Assembly (NCBI GenBank): GCA_949130485.1
Contig: OX422189.1
Span: 9,641,992 to 9,705,991, forward strand
Direction of reading: 5' to 3'
DNA length: 64,000 nt
DNA from: Agelas oroides
Lineage: Eukaryota > Porifera > Demospongiae > Agelasida > Agelasidae
The notes beneath the pieces are model-generated. The model was not told the origin of the DNA. It searched no databases and saw only the letters and a list, made by a program, of their open reading frames with translations. The first letter of the stretch is position 1. Each line of letters opens with the position of its first letter. This document shows, one piece after another, positions 9,251 to 18,506 of this stretch. Both the position numbers and the translations under genes were made by a program.

Positions 9251-12200
9251 ATGGCAGCGAGACACGGTACGATCAGCGAGTTCGATCACGAAGTGGAGGA
9301 TTGGAAAACGTACGTCGAAAGGGTGAACTTGTGCCTCACGGCGAACGATATAACCGATCGAGACAAGAAGAGAGCCGTCCTCCTCAGTGTTTGTGGTGCA
9401 AGAACGTACCACACAATTCGCGACCTCGTAGCACCGAGTAAAACGACCGACCTCGCATACGATGAGATCGTTACGAGAGTACAAGAGCACTACAATCCGA
9501 TACAGGTGGTGACAGTGCAGCGCTACAAATTCAATTCGAGAGTTCGTCAGCCGGAGGAATCAGTCGCCAAGTTTGTCGCAGCCCTACGGCATCTAGCTAT
9601 TCATTGCGACTATGGAGATGCCCTCAATGACATGCTTAGGGATAGACTCATCTGCGGTATCAATGATGCCAGAATTCAGCGACGCTTACTCGCTGAGGCC
9701 AAGGTGGACTTCAAGCGTGCAATGGAAATCGCTCAAGCGATGGAAACCGCTGACCGAGACGCAACTCACTTGCAAGGTTTGCAAAAAGAGCTGACCTCGA
9801 CGGAGGCAGCCGTACATGTCGCTCGCAAACCACAGGGCGTGGAAAGGTCTCGCCCCTATGCAAACTGTCACAGGTGTGGTGGCAGACATAAGCCCTCCCA
9901 GTGCAAGTTCAAAGAGGCCGAATGTTACGCCTGCGGAAAGAAAGGTCACATCTCCAAGGCTTGCAGGAGCAAGTACAAAGGGAGGAGAGAGCAACCTAAA
10001 CAACCTGGTAGAGACCAGGCAGCTACCACAAATGCAGTGTGCAATGAAGTCGAAGAGGATGTTTATACCATGTTTCAGCTTACCAATAGCCGCAATGACC
10101 CCCTGTACATCACTGTTAGGGTGAACCAAGCTCCAATCAAAATGGAGATTGACACCGGAGCTACACTTACGGTGATCAGTGAGTCTACATACAGACAAGT
10201 GTGGACAAAAGAGCAAGCACCACCGCTGCAGATGACGAAGACCAAACTTCGCACATACACTGGCCAGGAGATCCCAGTGAAAGGATCACTACAGGTGACG
10301 GTGGTACATGGGAGCCAACAGAAAGTGCTACCCCTGATTGTTACAGAAGGACAAGGACCCAGCCTCCTGGGCAGAAACTGGCTGGGAGAATTGAAGTTAG
10401 ACTGGAAAGCCACGTACAGGGTGCAGGGACCCGACCCACTCGCAGCCGTTCTGGATGCACATGAGCCAGTCTTTCGAAAAGAACTGGGAACGATTAAAGG
10501 GATAACTGCAAAGATCCATATAGACCCACAGGTGCATCCACGTTTTCACAAGCCAAGGCCTGTCCCATTTTCTCTACGCCAGAAGGTGGAGGACGAGCTA
10601 GTGAGACTGGAGAAGGAAGGCATCATACAAGCGAGACAGTTTGCTGACTGGGCTGCACCCATAGTTCCCGTAGTCAAAAGTGATGGCTCAGTCAGGATAT
10701 GTGGGGATTACAAGGTGACGGCAAACATAGCCATGAAGGTCAACACTCACCCAATCCCCAGAATCGAGGAGCTGTTCGCAGCTATGTCTGGTGGGGTATC
10801 GTTTACCAAACTTGACCTGTCTCATGCATACCTCCAGTTGCAGCTTGACGAATCAGCCAAAGAATACCTGGTCATCAATACCCACAAAGGCCTTTTTGAA
10901 TACACCCATATGCCATTCGGGGTTGCATCCGCACCGTCTATTTTTCAAAGAACAATGGACAACCTCCTACAAGGCCTTGAACATGTAGTGGTCTATATTG
11001 ACGACATCCTGATAACAGGACGTACGGAAGAGGAACACCTCCGCACACTGGGCAAGGTGTTACAGATTCTGGAGGAGGCCGGAATGCGCCTCAAGAAAGA
11101 GAAGTGCGTTTTCATGGTCCCCAGAGTGGAGTACTTGGGCCATAGCATTAGCAAGGAAGGGCTACAGCCGACTGCTGACAAAGTGAGAGCAATCACAGAA
11201 GCACCTCACCCGACCAATGTGTCTGAACTCAAGGCATTTTTGGGACTTATAAACTATTACGGGAAGTTCATGCAGAACTTGTCCACAGTGCTAGCCCCCC
11301 TCTACACCCTGTTGAAAAAGAAGACCCCCTGGAGATGGCAGGCAGACCAAGAGAAAGCTTTTAATGAAGCTAAAGCATCCCTCAAGTCTCCGAAACTATT
11401 GGTCCACTATGACGGACGCAAGGAGTTGATCTTAACATGTGACGCCTCGCCAGTGGGACTGGGAGCAGTACTGGCACACCGGATGGAAGATGGAACTGAA
11501 CGCCCCATAGGATATGCTTCGCGAACTCTGACACAGGCAGAACGCAAGTACGCACATATTGATAAAGAAGCACTCGCCATCATTTTTGGAGTGAAGCGAT
11601 ATCACCAATACCTGTATGGCAGAAAGTTCATCATCTATTCTGACCATAAACCCCTGATGTATCTCTTTGGTGAGCACCGAGCCATTTCAGCAACTGCCTC
11701 TGCTCGAGTGCAGCGCTGGGCCTTGACTTTGAGTGGGTATCAGTACTCAATTGTACACAGACCGGGTTCCCAGCAAGGTAATGCAGATGGCCTCAGCCGC
11801 CTACCACTGCCAACCACACTCAAGGAGGTACCACAGCCAGCTGAAACCATCCTACTCATGGAACGACTAAATGCTTCCTTGGTGACCACCGCCCAGATTC
11901 GCTCCTGGGTAGACAGAGACCCAACACTAGCCAAGGTTCGCAAGTCGGTGCTGCAGGGTTGGCCAGACAGATCAGAGGACAAAGAGATGGAGCCGTACTT
12001 TCAGAGAAGAGAAGAACTGAGCATAGAAGATGGCTGCATCCTCTGGGGTGCGAGAGTGGTAGTGCCACCACAGCTCCGGGCAAAAGTAGTTGAAGAGATC
12101 CACGAAGGGCACCCAGGCATTGGACGGATGAAGAGCTTCGCAAGGAGCTACGTTTGGTGGCCACGAATGGATGCAGACTTAGAGAATAAGGTCAAGCACT

Positions 12201-13180
12201 GCCTTATATGCCAGAGAAGCCGGAAGAAGCCACCAAAGGTTCCAATGCAGCCCTGGGACTGGCCAGAGAAGCCATGGAGTCGTATCCACGTGGATCACGC
12301 TGGACCAATTCTGGGCAAGACATTACTCATTATTGTTGATGCGTACTCAAAGTGGATCGAAGTGCACATCGTCCCCTCCACTACATCGTCAGCAGCCATT
12401 GAAAAGCTACGAGTAACTTTCGCAACACATGGGTTACCAGAAACCCTAGTGTCTGATAACGGTCCTGGATTCGTATCAAGAGAATTCGAGGAGTTCATGC
12501 GACGAAATGGCATCAAACATTTGACAACAGCACCATACCACCCTTCGTCAAATGGTTTGGCAGAGAGGGCTGTCCAGACCGTAAAAGAGGGTTTAAAGAG
12601 GATGACGGGACCGCTAGAAACAAGACTCCCCAGATTCCTGCTTAAGTATCGAGTGACACCTCAGGCTACCAAAGGAATAGCGCCTGCAGAGCTCTTGATG
12701 GGTCGCAGAATCCGTACGCATTTAGATTTGTTGTATCCGACCACCCGACAAAGAGTGAGAGAACACCAGATGCAGCAGAAAAAAAGTGGTGATACAAATG
12801 CACACACACGACAGTTCAACCCAGGTGACCGAGTCATGGGCCGAAACTTTGCTGATGGTCCAAAGTGGCTTCCTGGGAATGTGTTGGAGGGAGGAAAAAC
12901 GATAGTGAAAGTGAAACTAGATGATGGTCGGATCTGGCGCCGCCATGTTGATCACCTCTTTCCAAGTCAAGTGCACATCGAAAGTGAGTCGACTGACCAA
13001 GAGTATGCACCACCTATGTCATTGGACAATGACCCACTAGTAGCTCCATCTGGTGAGCAGAATGCGGAGTCGACTTCTACAGAGATCCGAGGTCCTAGAG
13101 TCGTAATGGGACCACACTTGCCAGTTGGGCCACTGAGACGTTCCACACGAGTTGTTCGACCTCCTGATAAACTTATGTGA
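9251..13180 (+). CDS. Gag-Pol polyprotein of gypsy element
   Basis: A single ORF of about 1309 codons from ATG 9251, with Gag and Pol in one frame. Two zinc knuckles lie near residues 205-240 (CHRCGGRH and CYACGKKGH). The protease active site DTGA is near residue 300. Reverse transcriptase carries YIDD near residue 582. RNase H (LTCDASPVGLGAVL) is followed by an integrase with an HHCC zinc domain (HEGHPG, CLIC) and a D,D-35-E core (VDHAG, SDNGPG, HPSSNGLAE). No envelope ORF is present. The ATG at 9251 is chosen because the frame upstream of it lies in the primer-binding region. Its function is retrotransposition by reverse transcription in virus-like particles. Confidence 0.92.
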   Translation: MAARHGTISEFDHEVEDWKTYVERVNLCLTANDITDRDKKRAVLLSVCGARTYHTIRDLVAPSKTTDLAYDEIVTRVQEHYNPIQVVTVQRYKFNSRVRQPEESVAKFVAALRHLAIHCDYGDALNDMLRDRLICGINDARIQRRLLAEAKVDFKRAMEIAQAMETADRDATHLQGLQKELTSTEAAVHVARKPQGVERSRPYANCHRCGGRHKPSQCKFKEAECYACGKKGHISKACRSKYKGRREQPKQPGRDQAATTNAVCNEVEEDVYTMFQLTNSRNDPLYITVRVNQAPIKMEIDTGATLTVISESTYRQVWTKEQAPPLQMTKTKLRTYTGQEIPVKGSLQVTVVHGSQQKVLPLIVTEGQGPSLLGRNWLGELKLDWKATYRVQGPDPLAAVLDAHEPVFRKELGTIKGITAKIHIDPQVHPRFHKPRPVPFSLRQKVEDELVRLEKEGIIQARQFADWAAPIVPVVKSDGSVRICGDYKVTANIAMKVNTHPIPRIEELFAAMSGGVSFTKLDLSHAYLQLQLDESAKEYLVINTHKGLFEYTHMPFGVASAPSIFQRTMDNLLQGLEHVVVYIDDILITGRTEEEHLRTLGKVLQILEEAGMRLKKEKCVFMVPRVEYLGHSISKEGLQPTADKVRAITEAPHPTNVSELKAFLGLINYYGKFMQNLSTVLAPLYTLLKKKTPWRWQADQEKAFNEAKASLKSPKLLVHYDGRKELILTCDASPVGLGAVLAHRMEDGTERPIGYASRTLTQAERKYAHIDKEALAIIFGVKRYHQYLYGRKFIIYSDHKPLMYLFGEHRAISATASARVQRWALTLSGYQYSIVHRPGSQQGNADGLSRLPLPTTLKEVPQPAETILLMERLNASLVTTAQIRSWVDRDPTLAKVRKSVLQGWPDRSEDKEMEPYFQRREELSIEDGCILWGARVVVPPQLRAKVVEEIHEGHPGIGRMKSFARSYVWWPRMDADLENKVKHCLICQRSRKKPPKVPMQPWDWPEKPWSRIHVDHAGPILGKTLLIIVDAYSKWIEVHIVPSTTSSAAIEKLRVTFATHGLPETLVSDNGPGFVSREFEEFMRRNGIKHLTTAPYHPSSNGLAERAVQTVKEGLKRMTGPLETRLPRFLLKYRVTPQATKGIAPAELLMGRRIRTHLDLLYPTTRQRVREHQMQQKKSGDTNAHTRQFNPGDRVMGRNFADGPKWLPGNVLEGGKTIVKVKLDDGRIWRRHVDHLFPSQVHIESESTDQEYAPPMSLDNDPLVAPSGEQNAESTSTEIRGPRVVMGPHLPVGPLRRSTRVVRPPDKLM

Positions 13181-13207
13181 GTACTCCCAAAATATGAGGG
13201 GAGGAAT

Positions 13208-13443
13208 TGTGATGTACTGTTGAACTAGTGTAGCATATCTGTTCTGTAAGCTGTTATGGTTTTGTATCATGACTGCGCATGCGTGGTTTTTAGTACCTTT
13301 AATGTGGTTTTGTTTGTTCAGTCATATAATGTTGGTGCACCATGTTTTATCTCAGTTGTGACCTATATGCCTTTATGGTGAGATTAATAAGTGTTGAGTG
13401 ATTGCGCGCACAGCCGACCATAAAGGAACCCAAGAACCTCACA
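13208..13443 (+). repeat. 3' LTR of gypsy element
   Basis: A direct repeat of 8992-9228, followed by the second AAAAG target duplication and then host intron sequence identical to copy 1. Confidence 0.93.
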
Positions 13444-13639
13444 AAAAGAGTGTGTAAAGACTATAACATTGCTCTCACTCACCTTTGCCTCTCCCTCTCC
13501 TCTCCCTTGCCACCCCGCCACCCCCCCCCCCCTCCCTCACCTAACAGATATGGATTTCTCCAAGAGCAGTAGCGCAATCTTAGGAAGTGGTAGTAGAGAA
13601 CAGAAGCCAGAATGAACTTAACCCCTGGAGAGAGAGGGA

Positions 13640-14084
13640 AGGTAATCAAAACAAAAAGGTAAAATCAGGCTAGTCCCATGGTGTTGTAATGAATCGATAA
13701 TGATACCTTTATGACATCATCTTCAATGACATCACATCATTTTTAATTTAATGACATTTCTAATGACACCATTTTTAATCATGCACTCATTTTTCTTTTC
13801 TGTTGAGTTTCATCGGTGGGGTTGGCATGCAGGTTCTGTTTGACACAACAAGAATTAAATTTCTCTGACCAGCACTGTATCTTGACGCTGCATGGTCCTT
13901 CTTTCTGAAAACAAAGCCAAGCTAATCTACGTGTTGCAAAGCACTTCACATTAGTTTATGCCTTGGTATACCTGTAAGTCTTATGCATTATTCAGTTTGC
14001 ACATGTGCACTATATAGGGTGGGTGGAGCTCGTGTGTGATGTGTTAGTCGCATTTTTTGTTTGCGCCATTTTTACTCACCCAAG
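13640..14084. promoter_or_regulatory. Spacer ending in a decayed TRIM promoter block
   Basis: 13950-14080 resembles the shared promoter (CAGTTTGCACATGTGCACTA, GGTGGGTGGAGC, GCGCCATTTTTAC), but the NRF1-like CpG has become TpG. It runs straight into NHL-coding sequence, as if RING to filamin had been deleted. Confidence 0.55.
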
Positions 14085-15066
14085 ATCCACCCTACCGAGT
14101 TTGGTGAGCCTGTCAGGGTGGTGGAAGGAGTGGTCGACCCATGGGAGATAGCGCTCAATAGCAAGCAGCAGTTAGTTGTAGCTGAGTGGGATAGGAAGGT
14201 GTCTGTGTTTAATAAAGAAGGGGTAAAGGCACAAACAATCTCACATGAGAAACTTTTACACCCTGCTGGAGTAACTGTGGATGAAGATGACAATATCTAT
14301 GTGACAGACAGTGGTAACTCCTCACTTTTCAAGTTCAGCAGGGAAGGGAAGCTCATGAAAACAGTTGGACGAAAAGGCACACGACCAGGAGAGTTCAACA
14401 ATCCCAGTTTTATCAAGGTCGTCAATGATAGACTGTACATTTGTGATAGTGGGAACCACGGAGTTCAACTACTGGGCACAGAGTTGGTGCATATGAATAG
14501 CTTTGGTAGCTATGGTGATAGAGAGGGTCGGTTTACCAAACCAACTGACATTGCCCAGGATGGAGCAGGAAATTTGTATGTGACTGATACTAACAATGAT
14601 TGTGTACAAGTCTTTGACTGCAAGACTGTACATGTGTGATAGTGGGAACCACAGAGTTCAACTACTGAGCACAGAATTGGTATATGAATAGCTTTGGTAG
14701 CTATGGTGATAGAGAGGGTCGGTTTACCAAACCAACTGACATTGCCCAGGATGGAGCAGGAAATTTGTATGTGACTGATACTAACAATGATAGTGTACAA
14801 GTCTTTGACTGCAAGGGACGGTTTTTGTCTACTTTCAGTAGAAAGGAGGCTGCTTCTAAACGACTAGACTGTCCTTATGGTATCTGTGTTGGTTCTGATC
14901 AGCTGGGTGTGACAAGAACAATAATTGCGTGTCAGTATTTCAGACAAGTGGAGAGTTTGTGACCTCCTTTGGTGAGCTCAGTAGCCCTGGAGGTATTGTA
15001 ATTGATGATGGTTTTGTATAGCTATGTGAGCAACTTTGCAGGAGTAGGCAAAATTGTTATACTTTA
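14085..15066 (+). pseudogene. NHL-only relic (copy 4) fused to a promoter remnant
   Basis: Starts at the filamin-NHL junction (KIHPTEFGEPVRVVEG) directly behind the promoter remnant and has no ATG. NHL repeats are readable, but an internal tandem duplication of ~193 bp (not a multiple of three) breaks the frame at about 14637, and further small indels follow near 14905 and 15020. It ends at TTTAA like copy 2 (3837). It is host-derived and non-functional as read. Confidence 0.8.
14431..14815 (+). repeat. Tandem duplication of ~193 bp inside an NHL relic
   Basis: 14431-14623 and 14624-14815 are two copies of the same NHL stretch (from GACTGTACAT to TGACTGCAAG), with few differences. The unit is 193 bp, not a whole NHL repeat. 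Confidence 0.85.
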
Positions 15067-15183
15067 ACATTTGTACTGTATGTTTCTCATCATTATAACA
15101 AATAAATGACTGGCTCAGTGAGTATGAGTGTCCATGCAAGGCATACACGTGTGAGTGACTCTTGTACACTGCAATGCTACACT

Positions 15184-16007
15184 TAGTCTTGTCCCCAGAC
15201 CACACCCTCTCATGGCCAGGGCCGTAGCCACCGGTCCGGTTAGTCCGGTTTCAACCGAACCACTTTTTCCCTCACCCATGGCTTGCTTGGCGTCGCCAAA
15301 TAGGCCAATGCTCGGCAAACGCCCATGCCATGGCACGCACACAGCGTGGTGACATGTTGCAACAAAATACGAGATGGCTGCGAACAGTGTGAAAGACCGA
15401 GTCTTCCAACAATTTTCCGTTCTTCCAACCGAACGATCTGCGAAGGGTGTGGCTTGTGAGATTAGCGAACGATCGGAAAGTCGAAACCATGCAGTGCTAT
15501 ATGGCGCAACGGGCAGAAAGGGTAGATGTTCATACATGTAAAACTCTGTCGTCTAGCCTCCGAGAAGCATCGTTTTGGCCCAAAAATGGTCTCAGAAGCA
15601 ACCTCATAGCCTCTAAATTCCAAACATTTTCTGGGGGGGGGGCATGCCCCAAGACCCCCCTAGCTGTTGCGTGCTTACGCACGCACCACTAACCTGACCA
15701 CTCCAAATTTGATGGCTACAGCCCTGCATGTCATGGGTCTGTTGAACCACGTTGAGCTAGTGCACACTCTTGTGACAGTGTCACCTATAGCAACATTTAA
15801 AAAATTTTGCACCAAAACTGGTCAAAAAAGGTACGGATATAGTGTTGAACATTTTTTTTTACTGCTGTAAGGGAAGTGCTTTGTAACAAGTTCCAATCTC
15901 GCAATCTCATTGGTTCTTACCACTTTTTGGGAATAACCCAAGAAATTAGACTTCATTCACCAGACCATTTCTTGCCGGGAGGCGCACACGGGATGAACAT
16001 GAGACTA
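15184..16007. mobile_element. TAGTCTYG fold-back MITE (copy 2), interrupted
   Basis: The same element as 3958-4269, duplicated with the array. It is interrupted by the ~520-bp insert at 15216-15734, which is absent from copy 1. Confidence 0.7.
15216..15734. mobile_element. hAT-like non-autonomous element
   Basis: Inverted ends CAGGGCCGTAGCCACC and GATGGCTACAGCCCTG (13 of 16 pair). The target TCATGG is present on both sides, while the empty site at about 3990 has it once. CAGGG ends suggest hAT. No transposase is visible. Confidence 0.65.
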
Positions 16008-16969
16008 TACTACACTGTCCATTTTCACACAGAAACTGGGTCCACAAAGAACTGTAGAACCTACATACCTGAAGTCTATAATTATGCATTCATATAGTAC
16101 AGCCTTCCAGTTATAATCCTTGCTTCTTAGCCCATGCAGTCCATTGTGGCAGAACCCCAGTTTTCATCCTCCTGCCCACATGTACATGGTATCTTCTACT
16201 CTTGTCCTGTCAAGTATTTTAAACATAAGACTTTCTATGACTCCTGTGGTACCTATATGAAACAACTTCTTGTGAATAATCCTTGCTTCTTAGCCCATGC
16301 AGTCCATTGTGGCAGAACCCCAGTTTTCATCCTCCTGCCCACATGTGCAGCCATGGTCTCTTCTTCTGGATCAGAATCTTGTCCTGTGAAGTATTTTAAA
16401 CATTAAGACTTTCTATAACTTCCTGTGGTAGCTATATGGAACAACTTCTTGTGAAAATATGGAAAAATATAACCCACCTCTTACTATATAGACTAACAGA
16501 TTAACATCTTTGGTGCTTAGGACTTCTTGCCTCACGTTGGAAATAAAGAGATGTAGGTATGTGTTTTGAGGTGAAATAGAGGAAAGTGAAAAGTTCTAAC
16601 TAACCGCAATCCGGACTGGGATACCAGCTACAGTTTCTCCATCTGTTGTGAAAAGTGGTTGAGGCAGGTACAGAGAAGGTAGGACATATCATGTATGGCA
16701 TGCTTTCATAAGTACACCATCCAAATCTTTGAGTTGGTCAAGGAAAGCTTGCTGGCAAATTTAGAAGCAGAAACCTGTCTCAACCTGGTCACGCTGATGT
16801 TTTCTTCTTTCCTGTTGAGTTTCACCAGTGGGGTCTGGCAGGTTCTGCTTGCCACAACAAGAAGTAATTAAGCTCTCTGTATCTGAACCATGGGCCCTCT
16901 TTCTGAAATCAAAGCTAAGTTAATCTTGCAAAGCACTTGTAAGCGGCACCATGCAGTAAGCATATTCAG
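16008..16969. other. Duplicated upstream spacer of gene 3
   Basis: Matches 4270-5067 with an extra ~150 bp internal duplication near 16120-16330 (the stretch CCATGCAGTCCATTGTGG occurs twice). No gene is seen. Confidence 0.55.
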
Positions 16970-17081
16970 TTTGCACATGCGCACTAGATAAGGTGGGTGG
17001 AGCAGCAGTCGCACTTTTTGTTTGCGCCATTTTTACTTACCCTCTTTTTCTTTTTTGCCTTGGAAAGAAGCTGCATTTGCG
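16970..17081 (+). promoter_or_regulatory. Shared TRIM-NHL promoter block, gene 3
   Basis: CACATGCGCA (16974-16983), GGTGGGTGGAGC and GCGCCATTTTTAC in the same order as before gene 2, 99 bp before the ATG. Confidence 0.6.
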
Positions 17082-18506
17082 ATGGTGGAGGCTCCGGACG
17101 TGATGGAGAAGGGGTTGGAAAAGCTGGAGGAAGAGATCACCTGCCCCGTTTGTCAGGAACACTTTCGCGACCCCAAGATCCTCCCTTGTCTCCACTACTA
17201 CTGCAAAGAGTGCGTCCGACAACTGGCCCTACGAGCAGGGACCAACCGCCCCTTTGGGTGCCCCGAGTGCCGAAAAGAAACAGTTTTGCCTGAAAATGAC
17301 CCCGATCAACTGCCCACGGCGTTTTTTGTCAACCGAATGAAAGAGCTCCACGCAAACATGGAGAAAGCGCAAGGAAAGTCGGAAGCTGTTTGCGAAATGT
17401 GTTCTGGAGCGAAGGCCGAAGCATTTTGTCGTCAGTGTACCTACTTTATCTGCAGCGATTGCGTGAGATCGCACAGAAAGATGAAAGTATTCGCAGGTCA
17501 CAATGTTGTGACCCTTCAGGAGCTGAAGGAGGGCGGGGCTAAAGAGATTCCATTGAAAGAGGCCCCGCCCTCAATGTGCAAAGACCACGATGAGCAGTTG
17601 AAGATCTACTGTTTTGATTGTAATTACCTCATTTGTCGAGATTGTATCATTTATGACCATGCTGGACACAAGTCAGAATTTGTGAAGAAATCTGCCCCTC
17701 AGTACAAAAAAACACTCAAAGAAAGTTTGGCGCCACTTGCAACGATCCAAACCAACATTTCAGCTGCTACCAGGGAGGTTGAGAAGGTTGAAGGGGAAGT
17801 TTCTGAGCAACATAAGGTCATTGCAGGCACAATAGAGCAATCATTTAATCAACTTCATGAAATCCTACACAAACGAGAGAAGCAACTGCTGGACAGAACG
17901 TCTGAATTGAAGCAGCAAAAACTGGACAACCTGGGAGCACAGAAGAAGAGTTTTGCACTGGCCACCAACGAGATTCAAGGTCTTGTGGAGTTTGTAGAGC
18001 GCAGCATTGAAAACGCAACGGATGAAGAATTCATGTCGTTGCAGCAGCACATTCAAGAGCAAATCCAAGAGCAGTGTGCGAAGCATGAGCACATTGATCT
18101 CATACCAGCAGAGGCAGCAAACATTGGTGTTAGAGTGGCCTGTGCTGAAGGTATCTCTGGCCTCTGTCAAAAGAATGCCAATATTATAGTGTTGCCAGCA
18201 GACCCCACAAAGTGCACAGCGGAGGGTCCAGGGACAAAAGTTGCTGAAGTTGGCAAGTCAGCCCAGTTCACAGTCTGTACTGTGTACCAAAATGGCCAGC
18301 TCTGTAGAGAACAGCAAGAGATCGAGGCAGAGCTGAAATCAGTTGTAAATGATTCTGTTATTCACACCAAAGTCACTTCAAAAGGGAGAGGAGTTTATGA
18401 GGTCACTTACACCCCAGAGGTTCATGGGAGGCACTCCCTGATCGTTAAGGTGAATGGCACCCAAATTTCTGGCAGTCCATTTCACATGTTTGTGTTGTAT
18501 GTTTGA
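17082..18506 (+). CDS. TRIM-NHL gene 3, 5' part (RING-B-boxes-filamin), split by an insertion
   Basis: The ORF from ATG 17082 (MVEAPDVMEKG) encodes RING (CPVCQEHF, CPEC), B-box1, B-box2 (CKDHDEQLKIYC, DHAGH), coiled coil and filamin repeat, all with their zinc ligands. It is then cut at the filamin-NHL junction by the element at 18493-20758. The last few codons before the stop come from the element. As it stands, the product would be a ~474-residue TRIM without the NHL propeller, so it might act as a dominant or partner-less ligase. The NHL half continues in an open frame at 20763-21565. Apart from the insertion I see no lesion, so the event is recent. Whether the element is ever spliced out is unknown. 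Confidence 0.85.
   Translation: MVEAPDVMEKGLEKLEEEITCPVCQEHFRDPKILPCLHYYCKECVRQLALRAGTNRPFGCPECRKETVLPENDPDQLPTAFFVNRMKELHANMEKAQGKSEAVCEMCSGAKAEAFCRQCTYFICSDCVRSHRKMKVFAGHNVVTLQELKEGGAKEIPLKEAPPSMCKDHDEQLKIYCFDCNYLICRDCIIYDHAGHKSEFVKKSAPQYKKTLKESLAPLATIQTNISAATREVEKVEGEVSEQHKVIAGTIEQSFNQLHEILHKREKQLLDRTSELKQQKLDNLGAQKKSFALATNEIQGLVEFVERSIENATDEEFMSLQQHIQEQIQEQCAKHEHIDLIPAEAANIGVRVACAEGISGLCQKNANIIVLPADPTKCTAEGPGTKVAEVGKSAQFTVCTVYQNGQLCREQQEIEAELKSVVNDSVIHTKVTSKGRGVYEVTYTPEVHGRHSLIVKVNGTQISGSPFHMFVLYV

Larger units (their letters stand above)
8992..13443 (+). mobile_element. Ty3/gypsy LTR retrotransposon, whole-looking
   Basis: A 4452-bp element with direct LTRs of about 237 bp (TG...CA ends), a 5-bp target duplication AAAAG on each side (8987-8991 and 13444-13448), a primer-binding-site candidate starting TGGCGACGAGG at 9231, a purine run before the 3' LTR, and one long gag-pol ORF. 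The LTRs are nearly identical, so the insertion is young. It lies in the GGGA-rich intron of an orphan TMEM33 exon pair. The enzyme order protease-RT-RNase H-integrase is that of Ty3/gypsy. The clade is not resolved. Confidence 0.95.
8706..13624 (-). pseudogene. Orphan TMEM33 last two exons (copy 2), intron hit by an LTR element
   Basis: The two minus-strand exon fragments are 13624-13541 (penultimate) and 8892-8706 (last). They match copy 1, and the whole gypsy element at 8992-13443 lies in the intron between them. As in copy 1 the usual stop after MHREA is changed. It is not expected to be functional, since no upstream TMEM33 exons lie next to it. Confidence 0.75.

Noticed and set aside
14061-14639. 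A stand-alone NHL protein gene
   Set aside because: There is no ATG at the start, and the frame is broken by the 193-bp duplication.
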